Part shown: positions 1 to 7,370 of the stretch, one piece after another
How the letters are laid out: every line of letters begins with the position of its first letter
Numbering within the stretch: the first letter of the stretch is position 1
NCBI GenBank assembly: GCA_022574265.1
Contig: JACZSI010000081.1
Span: 1 to 7,529, forward strand
Reading direction: 5' to 3'
Length of the DNA: 7,529 bases
DNA from: Chloroflexota bacterium
Lineage (GTDB): Bacteria > Chloroflexota > Dehalococcoidia > Lucifugimonadales > Australimonadaceae
Program-made: the position numbers and the translations under genes
The notes under the pieces: model-generated
The model's database searches: none
Told to the model about the DNA's origin: nothing
What the model saw: the letters and a program-made list of their open reading frames with translations, nothing else

Positions 1-1
1 G

Positions 2-586
2 GGCGGCATGTTCAAGCGCGCTGATTTCGGCCTAGTCGATAAGCCGCTACCCGGCTACAGCGTTCGCGGCTGGGATCTCGCGGCCACGAAGAAGGACAAA
101 TCGGCATTTACCGCAGGATGCAAGATGACCCTGACCGACGATGGTAGGCTCATCATAGAGCACATGGAGCGCCTGAAGGGCAGCCCCAACGAGGTCAAGG
201 AAGCCATCGCAGGCTGCGCAGGGATGGACGGGCTCAATGTGCTGATCTCGATCCCGCAGGATCCTGGGCAGGCAGGAGTCGCCCAGAGGGCGGACCTTGC
301 CAAGATGCTGCTCGGCTACAATGTCCGATTCAGCCCGGAGTCAGGAAGCAAGGAAACGCGCGCGATCGGGTTCGCGGCGCAGGTAGAGGCAGGAAACGTC
401 TATCTTGTGCGGGGCTCATGGAATGCGGCTTTCCTGAACGAGGCCATAGTATTCCCTGCCGGTAAGTTCAAGGACCAGGTCGACGCGGCCACTCGTGCTT
501 TTGCTGAGATCCTCAAGAATACGGGCATAAATCTTGCCCTACTGGCACCCAAACTCATTGTGGGGTATGATGACCAAAATGTCTAG
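2..586 (+). CDS. Phage terminase large subunit, C-terminal nuclease part (5' end outside window)
   Basis: Terminase large subunits pump phage DNA into the procapsid and cut it with an RNase H-like nuclease domain; only that C-terminal domain is present here. The frame is open to the left edge, and the first residues (GGMFKRADF) match the linker that normally follows the ATPase domain, so the ATG at 8 is internal and the ATPase half lies off the window. Counting from that Met, visible motifs are GWDLAAT (Asp23), IPQDPGQAG (Gln84-Asp85) and FKDQVDA (Asp156, Asp159), the expected spread of acidic residues for the metal-binding site. The stop (584-586) overlaps the start of the portal frame, the usual terminase-portal order. 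GC is moderate and codons such as CTA and ATA occur, unlike the genes after 1100. Function is inferred from motifs, not from a search. Confidence 0.8.
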   Translation, partial: GGMFKRADFGLVDKPLPGYSVRGWDLAATKKDKSAFTAGCKMTLTDDGRLIIEHMERLKGSPNEVKEAIAGCAGMDGLNVLISIPQDPGQAGVAQRADLAKMLLGYNVRFSPESGSKETRAIGFAAQVEAGNVYLVRGSWNAAFLNEAIVFPAGKFKDQVDAATRAFAEILKNTGINLALLAPKLIVGYDDQNV

Positions 587-1703
587 TCTAGATGAAGCAC
601 GCCGTCCGGATATAAAGTCAAAGTCGCTAGTCCCTGAGCAAACAATAGGTGTTCCTGGGACAGCAGTCTTTGGTGGTAATGTACAGACCATTGAGACCGA
701 CGCACGACTTACCGGCCGCAATCGCTACAAGACGTTCTCTGATATCATTGCGAACGTCACTATCGTCGCAGCCGGTGTTCGCTACTTCCTGAATCTTGTA
801 GCGAAAGCCGAATGGAAGGTAGAGCCCATAGATGACTCGCCCCAGGCGCAAGAGAAGGCCGACATTGTCAAGGACATAATGAATGACATGGGCCGCCCTT
901 GGCACAGGATCATTCGCCGTGCGGCGATGTATCGCTTCTACGGGTTCAGCGTGCAGGAGTGGACAGCCAAGCGCAGGGACGATGGCATTATCGGCATGCT
1001 GGATATTGAGCCCCGCCCACAGATCACGATTGAGCGCTGGGACACGGAGCGTAGCGGCAAGGTAATCGCAGCCATCCAGCGCAGCCCGCAGACGAAGGAG
1101 GAGATCGCGGAGGGCAAGCGCAGGAGCCACGCCGGTGCCGACGGCAACCACCGCTTTGAGGGCGAGCGCTATCTGGGCGCGCAGGATAAGGCCATCCGCC
1201 GTAAGCAGCTGCGCAAGCTCGTGGACGAGGGCGGGCAGACCTCGGTTGGCGGGCCCCTGCCCAGCCACCCGGCGCTGAGCAAGTGGCACTCGCACGAGTT
1301 CGGGCTGAGCGACGAGGAGATCGCCGAGCTGGAGATGCAGGACATGAGCGCCGAGTCGCTCGTGTCCCTCGGGTGGTGGTACCTCCTCCAGCGGTCATCC
1401 CCGTGGTCGGTCGCCCTGGGCAGCGCGCTCGTGGGCGAGGGCTCGAAGCGTCTCCCCGGCGCCGTGGAGCACTTCACGCTGCTCATCGACGAGGCCCGTC
1501 AGGAGTACGCCAAGATGGGCATCGAGGACATCGACCGGGCCGTCCAGCTCATGATCGAGCGCGCGCCCTTCGGCGTGGACATGGAGCACGCGATGTTCGC
1601 CGAGGAGATCGTCAAGGAGTTCGTCGACACGCCGGAGCTCCAAGACGAGATGCGCCGGGCGTTCACCCTCACGCTCGCCCGTAACTCGCGGGGCCGTATC
1701 TAG
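570..1703 (+). CDS. Chimeric ORF: phage portal N-terminal half fused in frame to PqqC/TenA-like C-terminal part
   Basis: The first ~175 residues resemble a Mu gp29-type (DUF935) portal protein, which forms the capsid ring that DNA passes through. Typical stretches are YFLNLVAKAEWKVEP, YRFYGFSVQEW and EPRPQITIERWDTERSGKV. A complete portal would run roughly another 200-300 residues, but after about IQRSPQ (1074-1091) the homology stops. The remaining ~200 residues look like the heme-oxygenase-like PqqC/TenA/diiron-oxidase group: AIRRKQLRKLVDEGG, SHPAL, WHSHEFGL, and near the end GVDMEHAMFAEEIV, whose Asp and His suit a metal or cofactor pocket. This part lacks the first few dozen residues of its family. 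Base composition changes sharply at the same place. Start is uncertain: ATGs at 567, 570 and 579 are all in frame after a TGTGGGG; 570 gives the more usual spacing. Neither half is likely to work normally. Confidence 0.6.
   Translation: MTKMSSLDEARRPDIKSKSLVPEQTIGVPGTAVFGGNVQTIETDARLTGRNRYKTFSDIIANVTIVAAGVRYFLNLVAKAEWKVEPIDDSPQAQEKADIVKDIMNDMGRPWHRIIRRAAMYRFYGFSVQEWTAKRRDDGIIGMLDIEPRPQITIERWDTERSGKVIAAIQRSPQTKEEIAEGKRRSHAGADGNHRFEGERYLGAQDKAIRRKQLRKLVDEGGQTSVGGPLPSHPALSKWHSHEFGLSDEEIAELEMQDMSAESLVSLGWWYLLQRSSPWSVALGSALVGEGSKRLPGAVEHFTLLIDEARQEYAKMGIEDIDRAVQLMIERAPFGVDMEHAMFAEEIVKEFVDTPELQDEMRRAFTLTLARNSRGRI
1080..1110. other. Junction between phage-like and host-like DNA
   Basis: Portal-like sequence ends near 1091 and PqqC-like sequence starts at or just after 1092, with no stop codon or frame change. 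Left of this point codons such as ATA, CTA and GTA are common and one sampled 60-base line (601-660) is 50% GC. To the right third positions are nearly all G or C, and a sampled line (1861-1920) is 83% GC. No integrase gene, tRNA or duplicated attachment core was seen near the junction. It is either a real illegitimate recombination or an assembly join; the sequence alone cannot say which. Confidence 0.55.
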
Positions 1704-1705
1704 CA

Positions 1706-2611
1706 TTGTCCTGGATCGCGATCGCGCTCATCGCCGCGGCCATCTCCGCGGTCGTCAGCATCTTCGACAAGACGGTCATCCACCGCTACGCGACGTCGCC
1801 GCTGACGCTGCCGCTCATCATCGGTATCGCGCAGACGGCCGTCGGGCTGACGGTGCTGGCGGTGGTGCGGACGCCGCCGGAGGCGAGCGCGCAGGCGGTC
1901 GGGTGGGCGGTCGGCTCGGGCGTGCTCTTCGGCCTCGGCGGCCAGATCCTCATCCGGACGCTGTTCACGCAGGAGGTCTCCCGCACGATCCCGGTCTACC
2001 AGACCTTCCCCGTCTTCGCGGCGCTCATCGCGGTCGTCTTCCTAGACGAGGTCGTGACGCCGTCGCAGTGGGTGGCGATCGGCGCGACGGTCGCCGGTGC
2101 GGTCGCGCTGTCGGTGCGGTCCGGCGCCGGATACAAGACGCTGTTCCTGCACCGGGCCTTCTTCGTGCTGATGGTGGGGAGTCTGCTGAACGGAGCCGCC
2201 CACGTCACCGGCAAGGCCGCCGTGGACGAGCTGCCGATCCTCTACACGCACGGCCTCCGCATGCTCGCGCTGGGCCTGGTGTTCCTCAGCTTCAACCTCC
2301 GCGCCGTGCCTCTGCGGGAGGTGGCAGGCTTCGTCCGCGACCGCAGCCCCGCGCTGCTGTTCGTCGGGGCGAACGAGCTCGTCATCGCGAACGTGAGTCT
2401 GCTGCTCACGCTGTGGGCGCTGTCGCTCGGCCCGGTCTCGCTGGTGAGCGCACTCATCGGCACGCGCGCGCTCTACGTCGTCGTCTTCAGCACCGGGCTC
2501 GCGCTCGTGTGGAAGGGGGCGCTGGGCGAGGAGACCTCGCGCCAAGCGGTCGCGGTGAAGGTCGGGGCGACGGCGGTCATCGTGGCGGGGGTCGCGGGCA
2601 TCGCGCTCTAG
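1706..2611 (+). CDS. EamA/DMT-superfamily membrane transporter
   Basis: This 301-residue protein has the size and layout of a ten-helix drug/metabolite transporter made of two EamA repeats, which typically export small metabolites across the inner membrane. Repeat one covers about residues 2-138 and ends with the family-like stretch FPVFAALIAVVFLDEVVTPS (99-118). Repeat two covers about 147-301 and ends in SLVSALIGTRALYVVVFSTG and a last helix near 285-300. The start is a TTG two bases after the stop of the chimeric ORF. There is no convincing Shine-Dalgarno, so translation is probably coupled to the gene before it. The first helix begins at once (SWIAIALIAA), which supports this start. Base composition and codon use match the PqqC-like part, so the two probably formed an operon before the upstream gene lost its front end. 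Substrate cannot be told. Confidence 0.85.
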   Translation: MSWIAIALIAAAISAVVSIFDKTVIHRYATSPLTLPLIIGIAQTAVGLTVLAVVRTPPEASAQAVGWAVGSGVLFGLGGQILIRTLFTQEVSRTIPVYQTFPVFAALIAVVFLDEVVTPSQWVAIGATVAGAVALSVRSGAGYKTLFLHRAFFVLMVGSLLNGAAHVTGKAAVDELPILYTHGLRMLALGLVFLSFNLRAVPLREVAGFVRDRSPALLFVGANELVIANVSLLLTLWALSLGPVSLVSALIGTRALYVVVFSTGLALVWKGALGEETSRQAVAVKVGATAVIVAGVAGIAL

Positions 2612-2700
2612 CGGGTCCGGCTTTCCTCCGGGAGTCGTCGCGCTTGGCTGGGCGTAGACGTTCGCGGGCGTGAGAAACATTAGCTCATTCCAGCCGCCCG

Positions 2701-2715
2701 CCACGCGCCGCGTGG
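2701..2715 (+). terminator. Possible terminator hairpin after the EamA gene
   Basis: CCACGC-GCC-GCGTGG forms a six-pair GC-rich stem with a three-base loop. It is followed by GAAGG and then only four T. It lies about 90 bases after the exporter stop and before the lipoprotein. The weak T tract makes a classical intrinsic terminator uncertain. Confidence 0.3.
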
Positions 2716-2834
2716 GAAGGTTTTCGCTCGGAGATACGCCACTTCATTGACTCGTCGAACTCAAGTTCACGTCTATACCCTCCATGCGCGCAGCACGGTC
2801 AACGCTTCCAGCCGAGGACGTATCATGTGGGGAC

Positions 2835-2840
2835 AGGAGG
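2835..2840 (+). promoter_or_regulatory. Shine-Dalgarno for the lipoprotein gene
   Basis: AGGAGG, the full consensus, lies four bases before the ATG at 2845. This favours 2845 over the in-frame ATG at 2827, which would put six residues (MGTGGS) before an otherwise normal lipoprotein signal peptide. Confidence 0.75.
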
Positions 2841-2844
2841 GTCC

Positions 2845-3447
2845 ATGAAGTCTCCAACGCTGTTCGTCCTCAGCATCGCTGTGACCGCGCTCCTCGCGGC
2901 ATGCGCTGGCACCGACCCTACGCCCACACCGGCGCCACCGGTGGCTCCTGAGGCGGCAACCAGCTCAGCTATGGCCGAGGCCGACGGGGGCTCGTTCTTG
3001 CGGACCATCGCGCCTTTGGGCGACGAGCGAGGACTGTGCATGGACCTTGTGGGTTGGACCAGTACCAACATAAATTTCGATGCCCCCGTACAGGCTCACA
3101 CCTGCAAACATGGGTGGTGGAACATGGACGGACGCTTCGATGCGACAGCACTCAACGAAGGCCGGCTTGAGATGCCATACTTCGAGCGATGCCTGGAGGT
3201 TGCCGCTCTAGAGATAGGATCTAGCTTTTTTGTGCTGCCATGTGACGGGGGTGAACGACAGGAATTCTCGCATCTGGAGACAGGACAGATCGTCCTGGCG
3301 GGTAATCCATCCCTCTGCATCGGTATCCCGGATGAACCTCACCGGGATGCCGGAGGAGATGACTTCGTGGTGAACCGCCTTAACCTCGATGCTTGTAGTG
3401 AGGAGGACGCTGATCGCCAGCGATGGGTCTTCACGGAGCCACTCTAG
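2845..3447 (+). CDS. Secreted lipoprotein with probable ricin-type beta-trefoil (lectin-like) domain
   Basis: Residues 1-20 form a lipoprotein signal peptide: Lys2, a hydrophobic core, and the lipobox LAAC with the lipidated Cys at 20. A Pro/Thr/Ala linker follows (TPTPAPPVAP). Residues ~52-196 show three similar units, each with an early Cys, a second Cys about 17-26 residues later, and a degenerate Q-x-W-type end: CMDLVGW (Cys65, Cys87), CLEVAAL (Cys116, Cys133, then RQEF) and CIGIPDE (Cys158, Cys184, then RQRW). This is the pattern of a ricin-B/beta-trefoil fold, commonly used to bind sugars, and the six cysteines suit three disulfides outside the membrane. The QxW signature is weak in the first two units, so sugar binding is inference. 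The gene stands alone, has its own Shine-Dalgarno, and uses ATA, CTA and TTT codons more than the exporter before it or the operon after it, which hints at separate acquisition. Confidence 0.65.
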   Translation: MKSPTLFVLSIAVTALLAACAGTDPTPTPAPPVAPEAATSSAMAEADGGSFLRTIAPLGDERGLCMDLVGWTSTNINFDAPVQAHTCKHGWWNMDGRFDATALNEGRLEMPYFERCLEVAALEIGSSFFVLPCDGGERQEFSHLETGQIVLAGNPSLCIGIPDEPHRDAGGDDFVVNRLNLDACSEEDADRQRWVFTEPL

Positions 3448-3550
3448 CTGGACCCAGCGCTTTGTCTTCGAAGGTCTTTCAGGCCGAGCTCACGCGTCAA
3501 ACACAGCTAGCCGGCGGGCCTGAGCGGCCGGACAGCTCGCGAGTAGCTAA

Positions 3551-3623
3551 AGCTAGTTCGGACGACGGGAGCTGGCGTGGCTGTTGCTGCTGATCCAAGC
3601 ACCCAGCCGACGTAGCTAGTTCG
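3551..3623. repeat. Short direct repeat (AGCTAGTTCG twice) in the gap between convergent genes
   Basis: AGCTAGTTCG occurs at 3551-3560 and 3614-3623, with TAGCTA-like bases beside each copy, and another CTAG lies near 3508. The 262-base gap at 3448-3709 separates convergent genes and shows no credible gene or strong terminator. The hairpin CCACCG/CGGTGG near 3658-3677 has no T tract on either side. Confidence 0.4.
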
Positions 3624-3709
3624 CACACCTACCCGCCACTGCCAACAGCGGCGTGTCCACCGCCGAACGACGGTGGTTCTTGATGCCATCCCTGGGCCAG
3701 GATGAGCGC

Positions 3710-5914
3710 CTACCCCGACGCCGGGCGGAACAGGCGCCAGAGCATCGCCCAGCGCAGGCGCTTCCACGCCTCCTGGGCGTCGCGCAGGTCGGACAGCGGC
3801 ACGCCGCGCCCACGGTAGCGGCGCCGGACGTAGGCCCGCGCGACGTAGTCGACGTCGCGCTCGTAGCCGGGCACCTGGCTCCCGAGCGCCCTTGCGTACT
3901 CATACGGCGTCTGGTGGGGGCGCTGTGGGAAGCCGAGCACCGTGGCTAGGCGCAGCATCTTCGCGTAGATCTCGTCGGCCACGCCGAACCTGCGGAGTCT
4001 CCACCATGCGCGGTACCACACGACGAGCACGACCAGCCCAACGACGCCCAAGGCCGAATACAGCAGCATCGCGCCATTGATGGAAGTGCCGCCGCTCGGG
4101 CGGAACTCGCCGATGAACTCGCCATCGTCGTCGTCGTCCTCCGCGAACAGGCCGTCGATGAGCTCCGGCGAGATGAGTACGTTGAGGGGCGTGGCGGTGT
4201 CGCCGCGGCCGAACTCGACGGCGTTGGGGGGGGTCGGCTCGAAGGGGATCCAGCCGTAGCCGGGGAAGTACACCTCCACCCAGCTGTGGTAGTTGAGGTC
4301 CAGCACCTCGAACGGACCTGTCCCGCCCTGGCGGCTCCCGCTGGCATAGCCGAGCACGTAGCGGGCGGGGATGCCCAGCGTGCGAAGCAGCACCGCCATG
4401 GACGATGCGTAGTAGTCGCAGTAGCCCTGGCGGAGGTCGAACAAGAAGTAGTCGACGCCGTCCTGCTCCTCCGGCGGCGCGCCGATGTCGAGGCTGTACG
4501 CGTACGTGATGACGTAGTCGCGCACCGCGATCGCCTGGTCGTAGGGGTTCTCCTCCTCCCCCGCGAGGCTCCGGGCGAGGTCGTAGACGCGGCCGGGCAG
4601 CGTTTCGGGGAGCTGGAGGTACGTCTCGGTGACCGCCTCCGGGTACTCGACCGGTGCGTCTCGCAGGTCGTTGGGCGTCGCGAACGACTCGCTGCCGGCG
4701 CCCGTGTAGCGGAGGTTGGTCCGCGTGGGGAAGAACTCGCGGCCGTCGCCGTAGCGCACCTGGAGGACGTCCTCGGGGGTGCTGGACCGGAGCAGCGCCT
4801 CGGCGGTCTGGTCGAAGCGGACGGGCAGCCCACCGCTGAACAGCGTGTCCGTGGCGGCGCGGACGCGGAAGAAGTGCTCGTTCGTCACGCGCTTCTCGTC
4901 GGCGGGCGCCTCCGCGTCGAGCATGTCCACCCAGTCGGCCTCCTCGACGGTGTCCCAGCCCGCGCCGGTGTAGTTGGTGTAGGTCCGGGCGCGCCAGTAG
5001 GTGCCCCGGTCTCCGGACACGGTGAAGAGGAGCTCGTCCGTCAGGTTCGGGTTGCCGCTGAAGTACGTCTCGTCTTCGAAGACGATCGTCTTGTAGGAGA
5101 GCCGCGACGGCAGGCCGTTGAACAGCCGGCTGAAGTGTCCCTCCACCGTCTCCACGGTCTCCTGGGCCGCGTCGGCCAGCGCGCGCAGCGGCTTGGCCTC
5201 CGTCGTTGGCACGAAGGAGATCGCGAGCACGACGGCGAGCCCGAACAGCAGGACGGCCGCTGACTGCGAGAGGACGACCGTGGCCTCGAAAGTAAGCCGG
5301 CGGGCGCGCCAGCTCACCAGCCGCCGGACGGTGCTCATGTGTATCAGCAGCAGGACGCTGGCCCCCATGAAGAGCGCGAGCCACCGCTCGGTCGGCCCGG
5401 ACATGTTCCCGAGGACGAACGACAGCACGAGGCCGCCGACCAGCACGCTGCTCCACCCCTGCCTCCGGCGCAGGGCATACCACCCCGCGCCGAAGCCGAG
5501 CGCCCAGAGCAGCGCCAGGATGAAGATGCCGAACTCCACGACGCCGCCGCGGAGCTCCTCGGTGAACACGCCGCTGAACCAGTAGTCCAGCTCTCGCCCC
5601 AGGCTGAACACCCGCGCGAGGACGCCGAAGGTGGGTGTCATCGCCAGGGCCGAGAAGGCGACCACGACGGCCCCGGCTCCGGCGCCGAGCAGGTGCGCGC
5701 GCCACGCGGACCACCCCGCACGCGCGAGCACGACGGCCAGCGCCAGGCCGAGCAGCGCGACGAGCGTGGCCGGCGGCATGTTGTCGACCCACCGCGCTTG
5801 CTGGATCGGCCACGCGACGGTCAGCGCCAGCAGGGCGGCGAGCGTGACCGTGAGGCCGTCCCCGCCGACGTACTGCTCCCACGCCGAGTAGGTCCGGGCC
5901 GCGGGGGCGTTCAC
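3710..5914 (-). CDS. TgpA-like membrane protein with transglutaminase core and DUF4129-like tail
   Basis: This 734-residue protein starts with GTG at 5914, whose last two bases form the stop of the DUF58 gene (GTGA overlap), so translation is probably coupled. About seven hydrophobic helices occupy residues ~20-235 (DUF3488/TgpA_N type). An extracytoplasmic region follows, then a transglutaminase core at ~455-565. Its expected catalytic residues are Cys499 in RQGYCDYYASSMAVLLR and His543 in NYHSWVEVYFPGYGW; the usual Asp position is Glu559 in IPFEPTPP, a variant I recall in other members of this group. A run of five Asp (593-597) precedes a last helix at ~614-634, then a cytoplasmic DUF4129-like tail with PYEYARAL (670-677). 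TgpA proteins are annotated as protein-glutamine gamma-glutamyltransferases, but many members may be cell-envelope proteases or lack a known substrate. Codon use is strongly GC-rich and matches the DUF58 gene. Confidence 0.85.
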   Translation of the reverse strand: MNAPAARTYSAWEQYVGGDGLTVTLAALLALTVAWPIQQARWVDNMPPATLVALLGLALAVVLARAGWSAWRAHLLGAGAGAVVVAFSALAMTPTFGVLARVFSLGRELDYWFSGVFTEELRGGVVEFGIFILALLWALGFGAGWYALRRRQGWSSVLVGGLVLSFVLGNMSGPTERWLALFMGASVLLLIHMSTVRRLVSWRARRLTFEATVVLSQSAAVLLFGLAVVLAISFVPTTEAKPLRALADAAQETVETVEGHFSRLFNGLPSRLSYKTIVFEDETYFSGNPNLTDELLFTVSGDRGTYWRARTYTNYTGAGWDTVEEADWVDMLDAEAPADEKRVTNEHFFRVRAATDTLFSGGLPVRFDQTAEALLRSSTPEDVLQVRYGDGREFFPTRTNLRYTGAGSESFATPNDLRDAPVEYPEAVTETYLQLPETLPGRVYDLARSLAGEEENPYDQAIAVRDYVITYAYSLDIGAPPEEQDGVDYFLFDLRQGYCDYYASSMAVLLRTLGIPARYVLGYASGSRQGGTGPFEVLDLNYHSWVEVYFPGYGWIPFEPTPPNAVEFGRGDTATPLNVLISPELIDGLFAEDDDDDGEFIGEFRPSGGTSINGAMLLYSALGVVGLVVLVVWYRAWWRLRRFGVADEIYAKMLRLATVLGFPQRPHQTPYEYARALGSQVPGYERDVDYVARAYVRRRYRGRGVPLSDLRDAQEAWKRLRWAMLWRLFRPASG

Positions 5915-7158
5915 GACGGCACGCCCGGGAGCTCGGCTTCGAGCGGGTGGGGCGAGCCGTGGAGCCGATGGTCGAGCCGCTGCGGTATCTCGTCGCCGCG
6001 GTGCACGACGTACGCCTCGATCGCCGCGCCCGGCACGCGGACCTGGTCGATGCGCTCGCCACGCGCGCCGTCCCTGAAGCTCGCGGGGTCCAGCAGCACC
6101 GGCACGACGCCGGCGCCGGCGGCTTGGAGCTTCGTGGCGGCGGCCGAGATTACGTCCAGCGGCGACGGTGAGACGATCACGACGCTCGACCCGCTGGCGA
6201 TCTCCTCGGCGGTCTCCGCGGCCATCTCGGTGAGCGACGCGGCGCGTCCGGGCTGGATGAGCGCCAGCGCCTCGAGGGTGCGCCCGAGCTGCGTCACCCC
6301 GGACGCCGGCTTGAAGGTGAGCTGCTCCTCCCCGGCGACGGTGAGACCGACCGGCATCCCCCCATCGATGAACCGCTTGATGATGGAGGCGGCGACGGTG
6401 ACGCCGTACTCGACGGTGCTCTCCGTGCCGGACCCGGCCTGCACGTCGCTGTGCAGGTCGAGCAGCACCCACACGGCGTCGAACGGGCCGGACGGCTCGC
6501 GATCGAAGAGCTTGACCATGAGCTTGCGTGCACGGGCGGTCGCCGGCCAGTGGATATGCCCCATGCCGTCGCCGGGCACGTACTCCCGGATGCCGCCCGC
6601 CACCGGGCTTGGCATGAACGTCCGGCCCTCGTTGGCGCCCTCCGTGAAGCCCTGGCCGGCGGGGACGAAGAAGCCCGGCAGGTCGAACGTCGCGGGGTAG
6701 ACAAGCGCCGTCTCCGGCTTGCCAAGGCGCACCGACCGCGTGAAGAGGCCGAGCGGGTCCCGGGCGGTCACTTCGATCTCGCCGTACTCGTACACACCAC
6801 GGCGCTCGCAGTGCTTCTCCACCGTCCACGTCGTTGTCTGGTACGGCCAGAGCGTCACGACCCTGCCGCTGGAGCCGAACGGCTTCGTGCGGTGGTCGGC
6901 CTCCAGCAGTAGCTTCGGCCACCAGTGCAGGCTGCGGAGGTAAAGCTCCTCGACGAGCGTCTCCCCGACCTGGAGGAAGGGCGTGATGCGGCGGACGCCG
7001 CCCTCGATCTTGCGCGCGGCGAGCACGCTGCTGACGTAGCCGAACAGCGGGACCGCCAGCAGCGCCAGCAGCAGCCGCTGGACCGTGACCGACCCGGTGG
7101 CCAGCGCAAACAGGAGGAGGACCGCCGTGAGGAGCGCCCAAAGGACCCGAGCTTTCAG
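5911..7158 (-). CDS. DUF58-domain membrane protein, probable CTG start
   Basis: DUF58 proteins are membrane-anchored, carry a von Willebrand A-like region, and are usually encoded with a MoxR AAA+ ATPase and a transglutaminase-like protein; their biochemical role is not firmly known. The DUF58 signature REYVPGDGMGHIHWPATAR is at residues ~191-209, preceded by GVYEYGEIEV and DPLGLF (~121-139). A VWA-like strand VWVLLDLHSD follows at ~229-238. Two membrane helices at ~5-22 and ~27-44 match the usual N-terminal hairpin. The only standard start in frame after the upstream stop is GTG at 7026, which would cut off both helices, so I choose CTG at 7158, six bases after GGAGGT. The full product is then 415 residues, a normal length. 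The gene overlaps the transglutaminase gene by GTGA. A mutated or miscalled start codon is the main alternative explanation. Confidence 0.8.
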   Translation of the reverse strand: MKARVLWALLTAVLLLFALATGSVTVQRLLLALLAVPLFGYVSSVLAARKIEGGVRRITPFLQVGETLVEELYLRSLHWWPKLLLEADHRTKPFGSSGRVVTLWPYQTTTWTVEKHCERRGVYEYGEIEVTARDPLGLFTRSVRLGKPETALVYPATFDLPGFFVPAGQGFTEGANEGRTFMPSPVAGGIREYVPGDGMGHIHWPATARARKLMVKLFDREPSGPFDAVWVLLDLHSDVQAGSGTESTVEYGVTVAASIIKRFIDGGMPVGLTVAGEEQLTFKPASGVTQLGRTLEALALIQPGRAASLTEMAAETAEEIASGSSVVIVSPSPLDVISAAATKLQAAGAGVVPVLLDPASFRDGARGERIDQVRVPGAAIEAYVVHRGDEIPQRLDHRLHGSPHPLEAELPGVPS

Positions 7159-7164
7159 ACCGCC

Positions 7165-7170
7165 ACCTCC
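7165..7170 (-). promoter_or_regulatory. Shine-Dalgarno for the DUF58 gene
   Basis: On the minus strand GGAGGT lies six bases (GGCGGT) before the CTG at 7158. This is ideal spacing and the main reason for placing the start at this CTG rather than at the GTG 132 bases downstream. No convincing promoter was seen between here and the hairpin cluster. Confidence 0.6.
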
Positions 7171-7221
7171 ACCCGTCGCAGAAGCGTGGTTGCCCCACCA
7201 GCGTTTCGACCAACCCCTCGT

Positions 7222-7306
7222 CCCCCTTCCTAGCCAGGAAGGGGGTGAATCTGCTAGCTACGGGGGACACCCCCGTGCCCCCGGCAGAGGGGCTTTGCCC
7301 CTCTGC
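7222..7306. repeat. Cluster of three GC-rich hairpins
   Basis: Three perfect palindromes follow each other: CCCCCTTCCT-AGCC-AGGAAGGGGG (7222-7245, ten pairs), ACGGGGG-ACA-CCCCCGT (7260-7276, seven pairs) and GCAGAGGGGC-TTT-GCCCCTCTGC (7284-7306, ten pairs). None has a T tract on either strand, so they are not typical intrinsic terminators. They sit between the IS481 end and the DUF58 gene and may be a dispersed repeat of the REP or MITE kind, or a structured leader that shields the operon from transcription coming from the insertion sequence. GCTAGCTA (7253-7260) lies between the first two. Confidence 0.6.
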
Positions 7307-7364
7307 ACTCCCCATCTGGTGCATAAGAAGGGGCTGTGACGCAAGGCGCCCTGGCCTGGGGCCC

Positions 7365-7370
7365 GCTAGT
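7365..7370. other. Probable IS481 target site (GCTAGT)
   Basis: GCTAGT directly precedes the probable element end TGTACTGCCC. It fits NCTAGN, the six-base target duplicated by the Bordetella IS481. The second copy would lie beyond the right edge of the window. Confidence 0.4.

Noticed and set aside
1903..2673. 256-residue open frame overlapping the EamA gene
   Set aside because: It is an Arg-rich shadow frame; the overlapping frame has clear transporter helices and repeat motifs.
2747..2779. TTGACT and TATACC as a promoter for the lipoprotein gene
   Set aside because: The spacing is 21 bases, too long for a standard sigma-70 promoter, so I did not list it.
3507..3903. Small open frames on both strands between the lipoprotein and transglutaminase genes
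   Set aside because: No recognisable motif or good ribosome binding site, and several overlap the end of the transglutaminase gene in another frame.
4286..6700. Long plus-strand open frames opposite the minus-strand operon
   Set aside because: They are antisense shadows caused by high GC; composition is Arg/Gly/Ala-rich without recognisable domains, and the minus-strand proteins explain the DNA.
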